A DNA stretch of 35,427 nt from a virus, in IMG/VR virus record IMGVR_UViG_3300018424_000083, positions 1-35,427 of that record, one strand, 5' to 3'. The notes under the pieces are model-generated. The model was not told the origin of the DNA. It ran no database searches and saw nothing but the letters and a program-made list of their open reading frames with translations. Shown here piece by piece: positions 8,999 through 21,300 of the stretch. Position 1 is the stretch's first letter, and every line of letters starts with the position of its first letter. Made by a program: the position numbers and the translations under genes.

Positions 8999-10792
8999 AT
9001 GGCTAAAAGACCAATAAACTATACCAGTAGAGATTTCGAGTCCATAAAGAATGACTTAGAAAACTACGCTCAGAGATATTATCCAACAACTTTCAAAGAT
9101 TTCAGTGAGGCATCCTTCGGTGCTATGATGTTGGATATGGTGGCATATGTCGGGGATCAGCTATCATTTTATGCTGATTTCCAAGCTAACGAAAGTTTTC
9201 TTGACAGTGCTATAACATATGATAGTGTAAATCGTCTATCAAATACTCTTGGGTACAAAACACCAGGCGCAGCAAAGTCTACAGGACAGGCTGCCTTTTA
9301 TGCCATTGTTCCTGCTGACGCTAACTCAAGAGGTCCAGATTTGGATTATTTTCCAATTCTCCAGCGAGGATCTCTTATATCATCTAATGCCGGCGCTGTT
9401 TTCACTCTTACAGAGAACGTTGACTTCACAGATCCTAACAACCAGGTCACGGTGGCTCGTGTTGATAATACTACTGGTAACCCAACTTACTTTGCTATCA
9501 AAGCATTTGGGCAGGTAGTCTCTGGGCAAAGAAGAGAACAGACAGTTTCTGTGGAAGACTATCAAAGATTCTTAAGAATAAAGATCGACGATGACAATAT
9601 TTCAGAAGTCTTGTCAATAAAAGACAGCCAAGGAAATGAATATTATCAGGTTGACTACTTGACGCAAGATGTTATTGTGCAAGAGTTCCAAAACACTTCA
9701 GACGATCGTCAGGTTGTGCCATTTATAATGAAGCTTCGACCTGTACCAAGAAGATTCATTACAGAGTTCACAACAGAGGGTGAGACTTTTGTTCAGTTTG
9801 GATACGGCTCTCAAGATAATCTTACAACTGACGTAGTCGCAGATCCATCTGATGTTGTTCTAGATGTCAGCGGAAGAACCTACATCTCTGATCAGACTTT
9901 TGACCCAACCAATCTAATCAGCACCGACAAGTTTGGTGTTGTGCCAACAAATACAACTCTAACAATAGAGTATACTGCCAATACATCAGACACAATCAAC
10001 TTGGCAGTCAATGGTTTGAGTGAAGTTATTTCACCTGTTTTATCCTTCAGGGACCAGGCAACACTCGACCAAGGGGAAGTAGTAAACGTTATTGGATCAC
10101 TAGAAGTAACAAACGAAGATCCAATCCTTGGCGACACATCCATCCCAACGGCAGAAGAAATTAGAGAGCGTGCCTTCGGAACCTTCGCTTCTCAGAATCG
10201 TGCTGTGACCAGGGTAGATTACATCAACCTCATCTATAGGATGCCATCTAAGTTTGGTAAAGTCAAGCGAGCAAATGTCGTTAGAGATATAGACTCACTC
10301 AAGAGAAACCTCAATGTTTATCTTCTGTCAGAAAACTCAAATGGTGATCTTACAGAGCCAAATGAGTCCTTGAAAGAAAATACTGCTGTTTGGCTAAACA
10401 AATACAGAATGATCAACGATACTATAGATGTGTTGAATGGTAAAGTAATAAACATAGGAATACGCTTCAAAGTTCTACCTGAGTTAGATGTCAACAGATA
10501 CGAGCTTTTGGAAGCCTGTGTACAAAAACTAAAAGACGAGTACATCAATATCAAGTTCAATATTGGTGAAGCTATTTATATCTCTGAGATATACAAGCTA
10601 CTAAACGAAGTGCCTGGAGTTGTTGACACAACTGAGGTAGAACTAGTGAACAAGTTCGGTGGTCTTTACAGCAACTACGTGTTTGATATCGATTCAAATC
10701 TTTCTGATGACGGAAGATTTTTGATTGTCCCCGAAGATGCTGCCGTTGAAGTATTGCTTCCAGACACTGATATTGCGGGGGCTGTGATCTAA
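8999..10792 (+). CDS. 6: Baseplate wedge subunit, gp6 / baseplate J-like
   Basis: The 597-residue product begins with a typical gp6-type N-terminus: NYTSRDFESIKNDLENY, then TTFKDFSEASFGAMMLDMVA and YVGDQLSFYADFQANESFLD (about 7-70). A second conserved block, PTAEEIRERAFGTFASQNRA followed by VTRVDYINLIYRMP (about 383-420), matches the baseplate J family. The C-terminal 130 residues carry the expected mixed alpha/beta domain (IGIRFKVLPELDVNRYELLE). In T4, gp6 dimers form the inner baseplate ring with gp7 and gp53. The length is close to that of T4 gp6 (660 residues). The start is supported by GAGGA upstream, and the previous gene ends 17 bases before. A TATAAATG overlapping the start resembles the T4 late promoter box, but is probably chance given its location. 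Confidence 0.93.
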   Translation: MAKRPINYTSRDFESIKNDLENYAQRYYPTTFKDFSEASFGAMMLDMVAYVGDQLSFYADFQANESFLDSAITYDSVNRLSNTLGYKTPGAAKSTGQAAFYAIVPADANSRGPDLDYFPILQRGSLISSNAGAVFTLTENVDFTDPNNQVTVARVDNTTGNPTYFAIKAFGQVVSGQRREQTVSVEDYQRFLRIKIDDDNISEVLSIKDSQGNEYYQVDYLTQDVIVQEFQNTSDDRQVVPFIMKLRPVPRRFITEFTTEGETFVQFGYGSQDNLTTDVVADPSDVVLDVSGRTYISDQTFDPTNLISTDKFGVVPTNTTLTIEYTANTSDTINLAVNGLSEVISPVLSFRDQATLDQGEVVNVIGSLEVTNEDPILGDTSIPTAEEIRERAFGTFASQNRAVTRVDYINLIYRMPSKFGKVKRANVVRDIDSLKRNLNVYLLSENSNGDLTEPNESLKENTAVWLNKYRMINDTIDVLNGKVINIGIRFKVLPELDVNRYELLEACVQKLKDEYINIKFNIGEAIYISEIYKLLNEVPGVVDTTEVELVNKFGGLYSNYVFDIDSNLSDDGRFLIVPEDAAVEVLLPDTDIAGAVI

Positions 10793-10793
10793 A

Positions 10794-12305
10794 ATGGGCA
10801 TAAAGAAATACTACGCTTCAAAAGATAACACTATCACAAACGCTTTTAAAGATAATCTCTTGACAAGAGGCACTGGGTCTAATATGGGTGCTTCTGATAT
10901 TCTAGAAGCTTTTGTCATTCACGGACAAACAAATGATGAACTTTCGGCAGGAGAAACAGAAGCAAACGCTAATGCTGCCGAACAGAGTAGGATCCTCATT
11001 CAGTTCCCAGTCTCAGATATCATTTCTGATATGGCATCTGGCGACTTGCCATCTGATGTAAGTCAGATAAAGTTTCATTTGAATCTTTATAATGCTCCAC
11101 ACGGTGACAGTACTCCTTTAGATTATACACTTGATGTTTACTCTCTAGCAGGAGCCTGGACCGAAGGTCGTGGCTTAGATATGGAAAACTACACAGACCT
11201 TGGCGTTTCCAACTGGATCAAGAAAAGTTCAGGAAATGACTGGACTAAGGCAGGTGGCGACTACCTTGCTGCTGGAGCAACACAAAAAACATTCTACTTC
11301 GACACAGGGCTTGAGAACTTATCACTTGATGTTACAGATCCAGTAACAAGGTGGGTTGACGGAACAGATCAGAACTACGGCTTCTTGATTAAGTTCCAAG
11401 ACACAGCAGTGTCTAGTTCTAACTCATTTTATACTAAGAGGTTCTTCTCAAGAACAAGTGAATACTTCCACTATAGGCCAACTCTTGAGGCAAGGTGGGA
11501 TTCTACAAGACGAGATAACCGAGGCAACTTTACTCTTAGCAGTAGCATCGCAAGTTCAGAAGATAACTTGAACACCTTGTTCCTTTACAACGTCGTGAGG
11601 GGACAACTAAAAGAAATCCCAGGTCTTGACAATCACAGCTTGTCTGTTGAGATTTATTCTGGAAGCACAACACCAGCAGGTAATGCTTTGTCAGTTGTTG
11701 ACAAGAACGGAACATCAGTAACAAGTGTTAAGGCTAAAAGGTTAGTTGAGAATGGCGTTGCTGTAACAGGTATTTATACAGCTTCATTTGCTTCAACCAG
11801 TTCATTTGATCCTACCTTCGATGTTTGGCACACAGGATCAGGGGCAGCAAGAATAAACTTCTATACAGGTTCTTACGAGCCAAGACAAATAGATACTTCT
11901 GACAATCTCTATTCAGAAGAATACATAACCTCAGTAACAAATCTTGAAGACTCTTATACTCAAGGGCAGAAGCCAACTATTAGAGTTTTTGCTAGAAAGA
12001 AAAACTGGCAGCCCAACATTTATACAGTTGCTACTGCTGAAACAATGCCAAGCATTGTAGAAGATTCTTACTTCCGAATACATCGTGTTGTTGACAACCT
12101 AGAAGTTATCCCATACGGCACTGGAAGTGCTAATAATAACTTTAGTAGATTGTCTTATGATGTGAGCGGTAGTTATTTTGAACTTGATACTTCCTGTTTA
12201 GAACCAGGGTATGCATATGGAATTACATTTGCATACTATTTACAGGGTAAGTACAAAGAACAACCTGAGGTGTTCAAGTTCAAGATAAAAGAAGAAGATA
12301 AATGA
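10794..12305 (+). CDS. Virion protein with DNRLRE-like N-terminal domain
   Basis: The 503-residue product begins MGIKKYYASKDNTITNAFKD. Residues 1-238 follow the DNRLRE-type beta-sandwich pattern: a Thr/Asn-rich start, SRILIQFPV, YTLDVYSLAGAWTEG, DVTDPVTRWVDGT, YGFLIKF, and a final YFHYRPTLEARW. Such domains occur in bacterial surface proteins and phage appendages, often as structural or adhesive modules. The second half is also beta-rich (FYTGSYEPRQID, PTIRVFARKKNW) and Ser/Thr/Asn-rich, as in phage tail and fibre proteins. The gene starts one base after gp6 stops, with GGGGGCTG upstream, and its end overlaps the next start as ATGA. A baseplate wedge or fibre-attachment role is plausible from its place between gp6 and the 3172-residue protein; T4 gp7-like function cannot be shown from sequence alone. 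Confidence 0.75.
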   Translation: MGIKKYYASKDNTITNAFKDNLLTRGTGSNMGASDILEAFVIHGQTNDELSAGETEANANAAEQSRILIQFPVSDIISDMASGDLPSDVSQIKFHLNLYNAPHGDSTPLDYTLDVYSLAGAWTEGRGLDMENYTDLGVSNWIKKSSGNDWTKAGGDYLAAGATQKTFYFDTGLENLSLDVTDPVTRWVDGTDQNYGFLIKFQDTAVSSSNSFYTKRFFSRTSEYFHYRPTLEARWDSTRRDNRGNFTLSSSIASSEDNLNTLFLYNVVRGQLKEIPGLDNHSLSVEIYSGSTTPAGNALSVVDKNGTSVTSVKAKRLVENGVAVTGIYTASFASTSSFDPTFDVWHTGSGAARINFYTGSYEPRQIDTSDNLYSEEYITSVTNLEDSYTQGQKPTIRVFARKKNWQPNIYTVATAETMPSIVEDSYFRIHRVVDNLEVIPYGTGSANNNFSRLSYDVSGSYFELDTSCLEPGYAYGITFAYYLQGKYKEQPEVFKFKIKEEDK

Positions 12306-15300
12306 GCGTAAAAAAACTATTTGACAATAACAAACAAATCGTTACTGTTGGAAAATTCTTAAAGCTTGGTTCTCCAGAGGCTCTTGGTGATGGAATAGAG
12401 TCCGCAGAACATCTTCAACAAGCAGTAGAGAAGCGTGATTATTTTCTTCCACCTGTAGATTATTCGAACCCTGAGAACTTTGTAAAGTTTGGATCAGCGG
12501 AAGAATATTACAAGAACGCATTTGATTATATTGCAAACTATTATCCCTATGACGGATCAAACCTTGAAAGAGTAGAGTTTTACAACAAGATCAGTCCACT
12601 AGAAAAGTACGTTCTGGAAGACATCTATCCAACTTCTACAGGTTTTGTGACCCTTGGTTCAAACTACGGTACAATAGCATCCAACCCTTCAGGTTATTAT
12701 TCCGCTTCAGCAGAGTATATCCAGATCAAAGGCGGACCACACCCTGGTTCCGTTTATAACGAAGCAAAAAATAGAACTTCAAACCTAGAGTTTGGTGGCG
12801 CTTTCGGGAACACAGTAGAGTTCTTCCTTAAAAAGAATGACTTGATTGACTCCTCTACTGAGTCTGAGAGACAAGTAGTTTTTGATCTGTGGAACGGGTC
12901 TGCTACAACAGCAGCAGATTATGGTCGTCTAAGGATAGAACTTGTATCAGGTTCTGAGGACCGCTTCTATGTGACTATGAAGTCAGGATCAAATGGCTTC
13001 ACAAACGTTCAGGTGCCATCTGCTGGTGGTCAGACTATTTCTGACGGAACATTCAGAAACTTCTCTTTTGTCTTTAATACTTCTGGGTCCTCTCCATCAA
13101 TCGACTTCTTTGTCAACGGAACTTGTGTAGAAACAGGTATTGGCGGCGCAGTCGGTGACATAGGTCTTGTAACTGGCTCAATGATCGGTAACATCGGTGC
13201 TCTAAGAACTGATGTTTCAGGGCTTCCAGGTGCGGCTCAGGGCTACGGTAAGCTTTCTGGCTCCGTTGACGAGTTCAGGTTTTGGAAGGCAAATCGAAAC
13301 GACGAGCAGATCGGTAGGTACTGGTTTGATAATGTTGGCGGTGGAACTGACTCATATGATGCTAATGTTTCTCTAGGTGTATATCTTAAGTTCAATGAAG
13401 GCATCACACAGACTGCTAGTATTGATCAGGTGTGCTTGGATTACTCAGGTCGTCTATCTAACGGCTTGTTTGTTGGTTATGATACAGCCAGAAGTAGAAA
13501 TACAGGATCAGCGATCAACTCACTCAATCTAGAGTCCGTAGTCGAAGTTGGCGACCCAATCGTCAGAACTGATAACTCAATCTATTCAAGTACCCGCTCT
13601 AGGTACATTTTATCTGGTAGCAACTACGATTATAATAACAATGCAAGATTGCTAAACCATTTCCCTAATTGGATTATTGAAACTGAAGAGCAGGGTGCTA
13701 ATGAGCTTGTAAATGTAACACAAATCATTTCAAGCTATTTTGACACTCTATACAATCAACTCACAGCGCTTAAGAGTCTAAAGCACGTAAAATACATTAG
13801 CGGCAGCTTAGACTCTTCAATAAACGAGTACCCATATAATGACAGACTTGTCGAGTCTATGGGTCTTGAGATGCCAGAGTTCTTCCAGAACGCTGGAACA
13901 TTGCAGCAGTTCTTACAAAGAGACGAGCAGATAAACTTTGACAACAGGCTTGTTGAAGTCAAGAATTCGATCTATAAGAACATCTACAACAACCTTGCCT
14001 TTATTCTCAAATCCAAGGGCACAGAAAAATCAATAAGAAACTTCATTAGGTGTCTAGGTGTAAGTGAAGAGATTATAGCCCTAAACACATATCCAGACAA
14101 CTCAGACTTTGAGATCAAGAGCAACTATCTTTCCACAACAAGTACTAAGAAGTTTGCTGACTTCACAGGTCTGCTACAACAAGCTGACGACGAAGCAACT
14201 GTTTATCAGTATCCAGAGTCTGGGAACGCTAACTCAAGAGGCTTCATAACTGGTTCCTCTGATATTGAAGAGTTTGCTTTCTCATTGCAGGGTGAAGTAG
14301 TATTCCCTGATAAAGACAATCCTCAACTTTTGCCATACGATATGCCAAGAGTTTTGACATCTTCTATTATGGGTTTCCACACACCAGCAGACACAGATCA
14401 GACATCAACTGACTTAACTTGGGAAACTGCTGGCAATGACCATGGTCTTCAGGTTTTCCTTGTAAGATCTCCAGGCGAGTATGCAAAAGTCTATCAGCCT
14501 GATTATCTTGTCCGTGATGGCTACTTCCTCGTACAGGATCGTGCTGGCACAACACTTCTAACAAGTTCCATATTCAACGATGTATACGATAATCAAAAGT
14601 GGAACTTGACACTTTCTTTACGTCCCAAGAAGTACCCATTCAATGACGGCATCAATGGCGCTTCTGTAGCATCAGACGGATATACACTAGAACTATACGG
14701 CGTCAACTATGATACTGGGATAAAGCGAAACAGCTTTTTGGCTTCCGCACCTGTTTCTTATAACGACGGTTCTGCGATTGTAAAATCAAACAAGAGAATC
14801 TACGCTGGTGCTCACAGAACAAACTTCACTGGCAGCGTAGTCAACAATACTGATGTTCGAGCATCAAGTATCCGATTCTGGTCTGACTACCTTCCAACAG
14901 GTACTTTAGATCTACAAGCTAAGGAAACAGATACTTACGGTCGCCTCCGACCATCTCAAAATGCGTACTCATTCCAAGCAAACAATCCTGGAGTTTATAT
15001 CCCAGAGATTCAAACACTAGCTCTCAACTGGGATTTTGCAAACATCACAGGCAGTGACGCTTCTGGTAGATTTACAGTCTCTGACTTCTCCTCAGGTTCA
15101 GCCGCTGGTGATTATCCTGCCGAATACCAAGGGAGCACATTCAGTAACTTTAACTTACGACAACACACAGGTCGTGGTGACTTCTTCAGCGCTAACTTCA
15201 CTCCTGTAAGAAAAGCTTACGTTTATGTTGACAAACTTCAGGTTCCTGAGTATGTTGGCGGCGAAGAGATGGTCAAGGCTCTTAGTGCTGATGAAAACAC

Positions 15301-18300
15301 CTTCGGAATCTACACACGACCAGAGACTTTCTACTTTGCTGTAGAAAGAAGTATGTATCGAAGCATCTCCAACAGGATGCTAGAACTGTTTGCTAGTATT
15401 GAAGACTTCAATAACTTAATCGGTGAGCCAGTAAATAAATATCGCTTAGACTACAAGCGAATGGAAAAAGTAAGAGAAATATTCTTTAGAAAAGTAAAGA
15501 ATGATATCCCTGACCTAGAGAAGTACGTTGACTACTATAAGTGGCTAGACACTTCAATGAACCAGGTTATTGAGGAGTTCTTCCCAGAATCTGCTCGCCA
15601 CGCTAGTGATGTCCGCAAAGTTGTGGAAAATCACGTACTTGAGCGACCAAAGATCAGACACAAGGTCTCTATACTCAGAGACAGACACCCAGGCGGTGGC
15701 GGCGGGATCCTAGGTGCAACCAGAGGCAGCGTCTGTTTGGATGCTGTTGGTTGGGGCAAGAATCACCACCCTGTTTCAGGACGTGAAGATGAAAACTGTA
15801 CTTGGTGGAGAACCCGTGCAGAGAGAAACGTCTCACCTCTTGAAGCAACAGGCGGAGTCCTAGTAACAAGAAACGCTGTCTTGAATGCTCTTTCGAGAGA
15901 TGTTGGAAGCAACGACCCAGCAAACACAGATCATAACTTTAACTCTGTCGTATGTTTGTCAGCCAAGATCCTTCCTCCATATTATGGGGGCATCAATCAA
16001 GACCTCAGTAAAAAGAGAAGACTTAGGGATCTAACTTTTGATAGATTCGAGTCTCTAGAGGATTGCAGTGACGAGTTCGTACCAAACGAAAAGAGGAAGA
16101 TTGCTTTCCGTGCTACAAAGGATGGCGTAAACTACAAGGGCAACCTTGTGACTCCATTCACAGCGTTGAGTTCCAGTGTCACAACTGGTTACAATGCCTC
16201 ACTTATTGCCGACGGTCTTACAGGTATCAGTCTTACAAATATTCACGAAGACTCAGTACATCCTTACCGTCACAGTGTGCCAATGCAGGGTCCCTTCACA
16301 GAACGCTGGGTAGGTGGCATCCAAGCAAGGCACATTGCACCATTTAGAACAACAGATAGAGCCGAGGAATATAGTTTATCAATCACCTCGGGCACTGGTT
16401 CGATAACAACTCTTACCGTCGAAAATACTCCTAAAGGTCAATACCTAAGAGGGTTAGCTTCGAAATCGCCGGTAAACATCCAAAACATCAAGACCGTAAC
16501 TTCTGGTCACACGGATGATCAAGGTGTAAGAGAAGTTGGTAACTACTCAAAATATTATGAAGTTGTGCAGGGTAATGACAGGTCCCAGACAAACATGGAC
16601 TTTGTTTTCACAAATGAAAACTACAACCATACTGCACCAAGTGCTTTCATAACAACACCTGCTCGTCGTAGTGCTGGTCTAACAGGTTCCGCAGATTACC
16701 CCGCTCCAAGACAAGTAGCTTCGAGAAGAATAAACGAAACTATCATTGTGGACAGGTTCTCTGCTCCTGGGTCCAAAGAAGATTCTAAACAACAGTTCAG
16801 AGATGTTAACTCGGATCAGTTCTCTCCAAACAATGCGCTACCATTCAGAAACATTGTTGTTCGTCTTCCTCACAACGAAGATTTGAAAAACCATTGTGAC
16901 TTTGGTGGTTATGAAAGCGGAAGCACAACTATTCCATCTGTTCACAAGGTTCAGCGAAATGGCGTGAAGCAGTTGAGGATCGGCGAAACCTTCCCAGCAT
17001 TGACAGTTGTGACAGCCAGTATTTTTGACAATGCTCTCGTTACACGTCCTGTTCCTGCTGCCGACAGAGCACAGTGGACATCCTACTTGTCTGGCGCTGA
17101 TAACTCTACAGTATATGATGAGTATATCTCTTTGCGTTCAAGATATCCTGAAAACATTTCTTTTGCTTCCCAAGATCCTGTCACAGAGGCTACATTTGAT
17201 TCTGCTACAGAAGCCAACTTGTCTCTACAGAGCCAGTTCAAGTGGGGCAACAACCGTGACTTCGTGCCTTGGAAGCAGATCAGCAACTCTGAAAATCCAT
17301 ATGCCAAGTTCTATACCAAGAACAACACATACGAACTGCTTCCTCAAATAGTTGAGGGAAATCAAGCAGGTACAGGTATTGCTGAGCGTTCATTCGCTGA
17401 TGGCAGCCGTGGAACATTCGCAACCAGAGCCCGCCAGGTTACTGACAGAAAGGGCAACGTATCAAACTACTATTACTCAGTGTCTCTCAGAGAGCCACCA
17501 GTAACTTCAAGATACAAGCCACTGGTCCACCAGATTAGAACACCTTTGGGAACCCCATCTAAAACATCCAACGAGATGACAACCGTCAGCCTTAAGTACA
17601 GCTACGGCAACGACTTGATGGGCTTTGCTAACAGAGAGCTAAACAGACTCATTCAAGGGAAGACCAAGTTCTCCTGCGGAACAATCAAGAGACCATATGA
17701 AATCTTGAGAGAACAGTTTGTACCAGAAGCACCTCGCTCAATTAGCGGAACAGACTTAATAAAAGTATTCTCATACTCTGAGACAATCTATCCAAAAGAG
17801 ATCTACACATATCTGTCAGGCTCTAGAGCAAGACTTTCATTTGCAAATGATTTCTGGAAGAACGACTCCAGTGTATCAAGTTATGACGTAAGCGCTTTTG
17901 CAGATTATAGTGATCTTCTCAATCCACTAAATCAGTCAACTTATGTTCGACAGCTTCCAAGGATTGAAGCTCCATTCACAACTTCTCAGGGTTATGTTGT
18001 CCAGGCTTCCGAACAGACTCCGTACAATGATCTTGATCCAGCCTTCCAGCTAGCTACAGGACCAGGGCCAGCATCAATCTGGCCTATGGATTCTTATATG
18101 TACGCTGATTCTGTAGAATCATTGTCCACTATTCTCACAGCATCTGCTCCTGTTTTGTTGGCGGATGCAGCAACAATGCCTTGTGGCGAGTTGATGATGA
18201 CACATTACGGAACAGTGAATGACGGGATAACAAACTCGACATACACAGACGGCACAGGATCATATCAGACATCCAGTGTTAACTCTGCTCAGTATGTTTA

Positions 18301-21300
18301 CAATGTCCCAGTTACTACCGTCGCTGACATACCAGTCCCAGCAGTTGCTGCTCAGGCATCTTTGACTGCCGTAGAAACCACACCAAGTATTTTGGACGCC
18401 CAAACTATTGTCATAAGTACAGGGGTCTTTACGGTCACCTTTACGTTTGATCAGACACTCGCTCCAGACTCTGCTCTTTTGAGAGTTGATGCTACAAACT
18501 ACAAGATTGGCGTCCTTGGGGTGTCCACAACAAACGAAGTTATCAATGCAGTATACTACTCAGTAACTTTGTGTAAGTTTAACTCTGAGATTGATGTGAC
18601 TGCCCAAGATCCTGGTGCTGTCAGTGACACTATGACAATCGTTGCTGACGTTGCTGGTACCGCTATCAATGGCACAGCGATAACTGGAACTGCTATTGCA
18701 AGTGGCGACGTAACACAGGTCGCTTTTGCTGGTGGCGTAGATGCAACCACTCGTCCTGGCGGTGAGCGCCCTGAGCCTCGCTCTCCAGGTTCTGTATATA
18801 CACGACCAGCTTGGACTGCTGGCATCGAGCGTCGCTATGTTGATGGAACAAACAAGGGAGCACTAGCAACTGCTCAGTATCCTTTTTACAACACATACGA
18901 AGAGTTTGCAAAAGATATCAGACTTGCAGCTAAAGACCACACAATCGTTCCAGAGTTTAGAGTCAGTGAGCACATTGCTGAGTATGAACAGCAAGGATCT
19001 TTGTTCTCTATTATTTCTGCTTCCCTTGAAATTACGGGAGCAAACAATAACAACTTCGATGGCACAAATCCATTCTTCTATGAAAGATTCTCACAAACTG
19101 ACGACATTGAGTTCCTAGAAGACTTTATGCCAACAAACGAAGGTGACAGAAACTACATCTTCAACAAATACCCAAGACACTTTGAGATCAACTCAGAAGC
19201 TGTCGTCAAACTTTTGCCATACAATGGCTTCTACCCAGTAGATAGAACTTTGGACTTGGCAGCTTTGTTTAGTTCATCCTATGGTCCAAACGCTGTCATA
19301 ACTGGTGACGACTCTGCAAACACTGCTTCCTGGCGCTCAGTCTTGAGACCATTTTACTCCCCAGGGATTATGTACAACACAATCAAGTCTGGTGTCGCTG
19401 TTGATTATCCAATCAGAAGATCTGGCAGAAACGACACACAGTTCGAAGTTGTTCCAGTAAGTTCATCAGATCCTCTAACAGGTTGTTTGAGCGGTACATT
19501 GACTTCACTAACTTCTGAAGGCAGTATCCCAACAGGCGGAAGAAGAAACGTTACGGCTGCTGAGTGGGCAACCACCGACGCAAACAAGTTCTTCTGGGCT
19601 GATAGACTACCATTTGAAGCCATTCTAGATCCTGCTGAAGCTTTGAAACTTGGTTTTGAAAACCCAACCGTACTATCTGACATCAACAGTTTGCTGGCTT
19701 TGGATGCTAGCGGGTCCATAAGTAACAAGAGTTTGGACGATTCTTTGTATAAGAAAGCAGTATCCAACTTCTTGGCTAACGTTCCTAAGTTCTTCCTCAA
19801 AAAGAAGGAAAACAAATATGGATCAAATGGCTACTTGACCAAGTTTGTATCTCAGTTTGGCTCCCCTCCAAAAGCTGGCGGTGAAACAGATGATCCTGTA
19901 AGAACTGTTACTGTAGAGAATAGATCAGCATATATGATGGAGATTGGTCTTCTCAAGACTGAAGACTTTAACTTCTACAGCAATCCTTACGCTTTCGGCA
20001 TTCCAACAGCTACAGGTTCAGTTGCTTGGAGTTCCTTGACACCAGATCAGCTACCATCAGGTTCTGACTGGCCTAAGCACCGTGGCGAGTTTGCTCCATT
20101 TACTCCACCACACTACTACGGTCCTTCAGTAGCTCGAATCACATTCATTCCAATCGGTGATAAGACTGAATACAATCTCGATGAGATTATTAACAACGAC
20201 CGTGGTGAAGTATTTGTCAGCTTCCTTAATGAAAGCGGCAGCTACTACGACGTAACATCTGGCTCCTTTGTGGATAGGGATGGAAACGATGTAACCACAA
20301 CAGCAAGTCCAGACTACGGCTGGAACCGTGCTTGGCAAAACCGAATGGATATCGACGCTTCCATCACTATTGGTAACGAGTTCCCAATCGATGGTGGCGG
20401 AACATATAAATCATTTGATCCAAACAAGTGGGTGATTATGCCAAAATGGGAATGCCCAACTCTGGACTTCCCAAATAGAGATAACCCAATAGATATTTAT
20501 GAGTTCTCCTCTTCAGTAACGCCAGGTGAATACACCCAAGAAACACAGGGTATGTGGCACCAGTACGGCGTGATGCCAAACAATAACCAGGGAACATATC
20601 TCTATATCAAAGATATTCCAAACGGTGACCAAGAAGAATATGACTATGTGGCAATCGGATCAGCCCCTGTTTCAGATACAGAGGTCGCATACAAGTATGT
20701 AAGCAAGATTCCAAAGTTTGTCAAGGACGCAAACAGAACCGTTAGGTCTTTGGCAGACTTGGTTGGTTTTGATCCCGATGAGATTATCCGCAGCGGCTTC
20801 GACCCAACAAAGGCTAAGCGAATCGGTGAGCTTGCGGAAGACAATGAAAAGTCTATGTCCGAAGCAATCCTTGCGCTTCCGTTCTACATTGACAAGGAGC
20901 AAAAGCCAAGGCTCATAACACTCCAGGCTCCTGCTGACAAGCTCGGTCCAAAGATCAAGCAGTTCAGAAAGCAGTTCACTAAGTTCTCCTTACCACCATC
21001 ACTTTCATCTAAGTTGTTGGGAATGGTTCCTCGTGGGTATCCAAACATACCTGACTTGATCAATCCATTTGGCGGCGATGATTATGACTCCATTCTTGCT
21101 GGCGAATCAATGGCAGAAACTCCAGTCGTCTATTTGATGGAACATAAAGTAAATCTTACAAGACAAGATCTTGCTGACATCTGGCAGGGCATTATGCCAG
21201 ACCTATCAACTAAGTTCTCCACAAGCCTAGCAGCAGTAGATCACTATATGCCAGGTGACAATGTAGAGGAAGAAGTAACAAGATTCCCAGAGGTCCTAAA

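Noticed and set aside
8992-9001. TATAAATG resembling the T4 late promoter TATAAATA at the gp6 start
   Set aside because: It overlaps the ATG itself, so a transcript from it would start inside the gene; a normal Shine-Dalgarno sequence (GAGGA) explains the start.
9249-9518. 89-codon + strand frame inside gp6
   Set aside because: It lies within a well-conserved gp6 domain and has a Leu-rich shadow composition.
19405-19815. 136-codon open frame on the minus strand within the 3172-residue gene
   Set aside because: It is the complement of a clear coding region, has low-complexity Leu/Ser composition and no start signal; a shadow frame.
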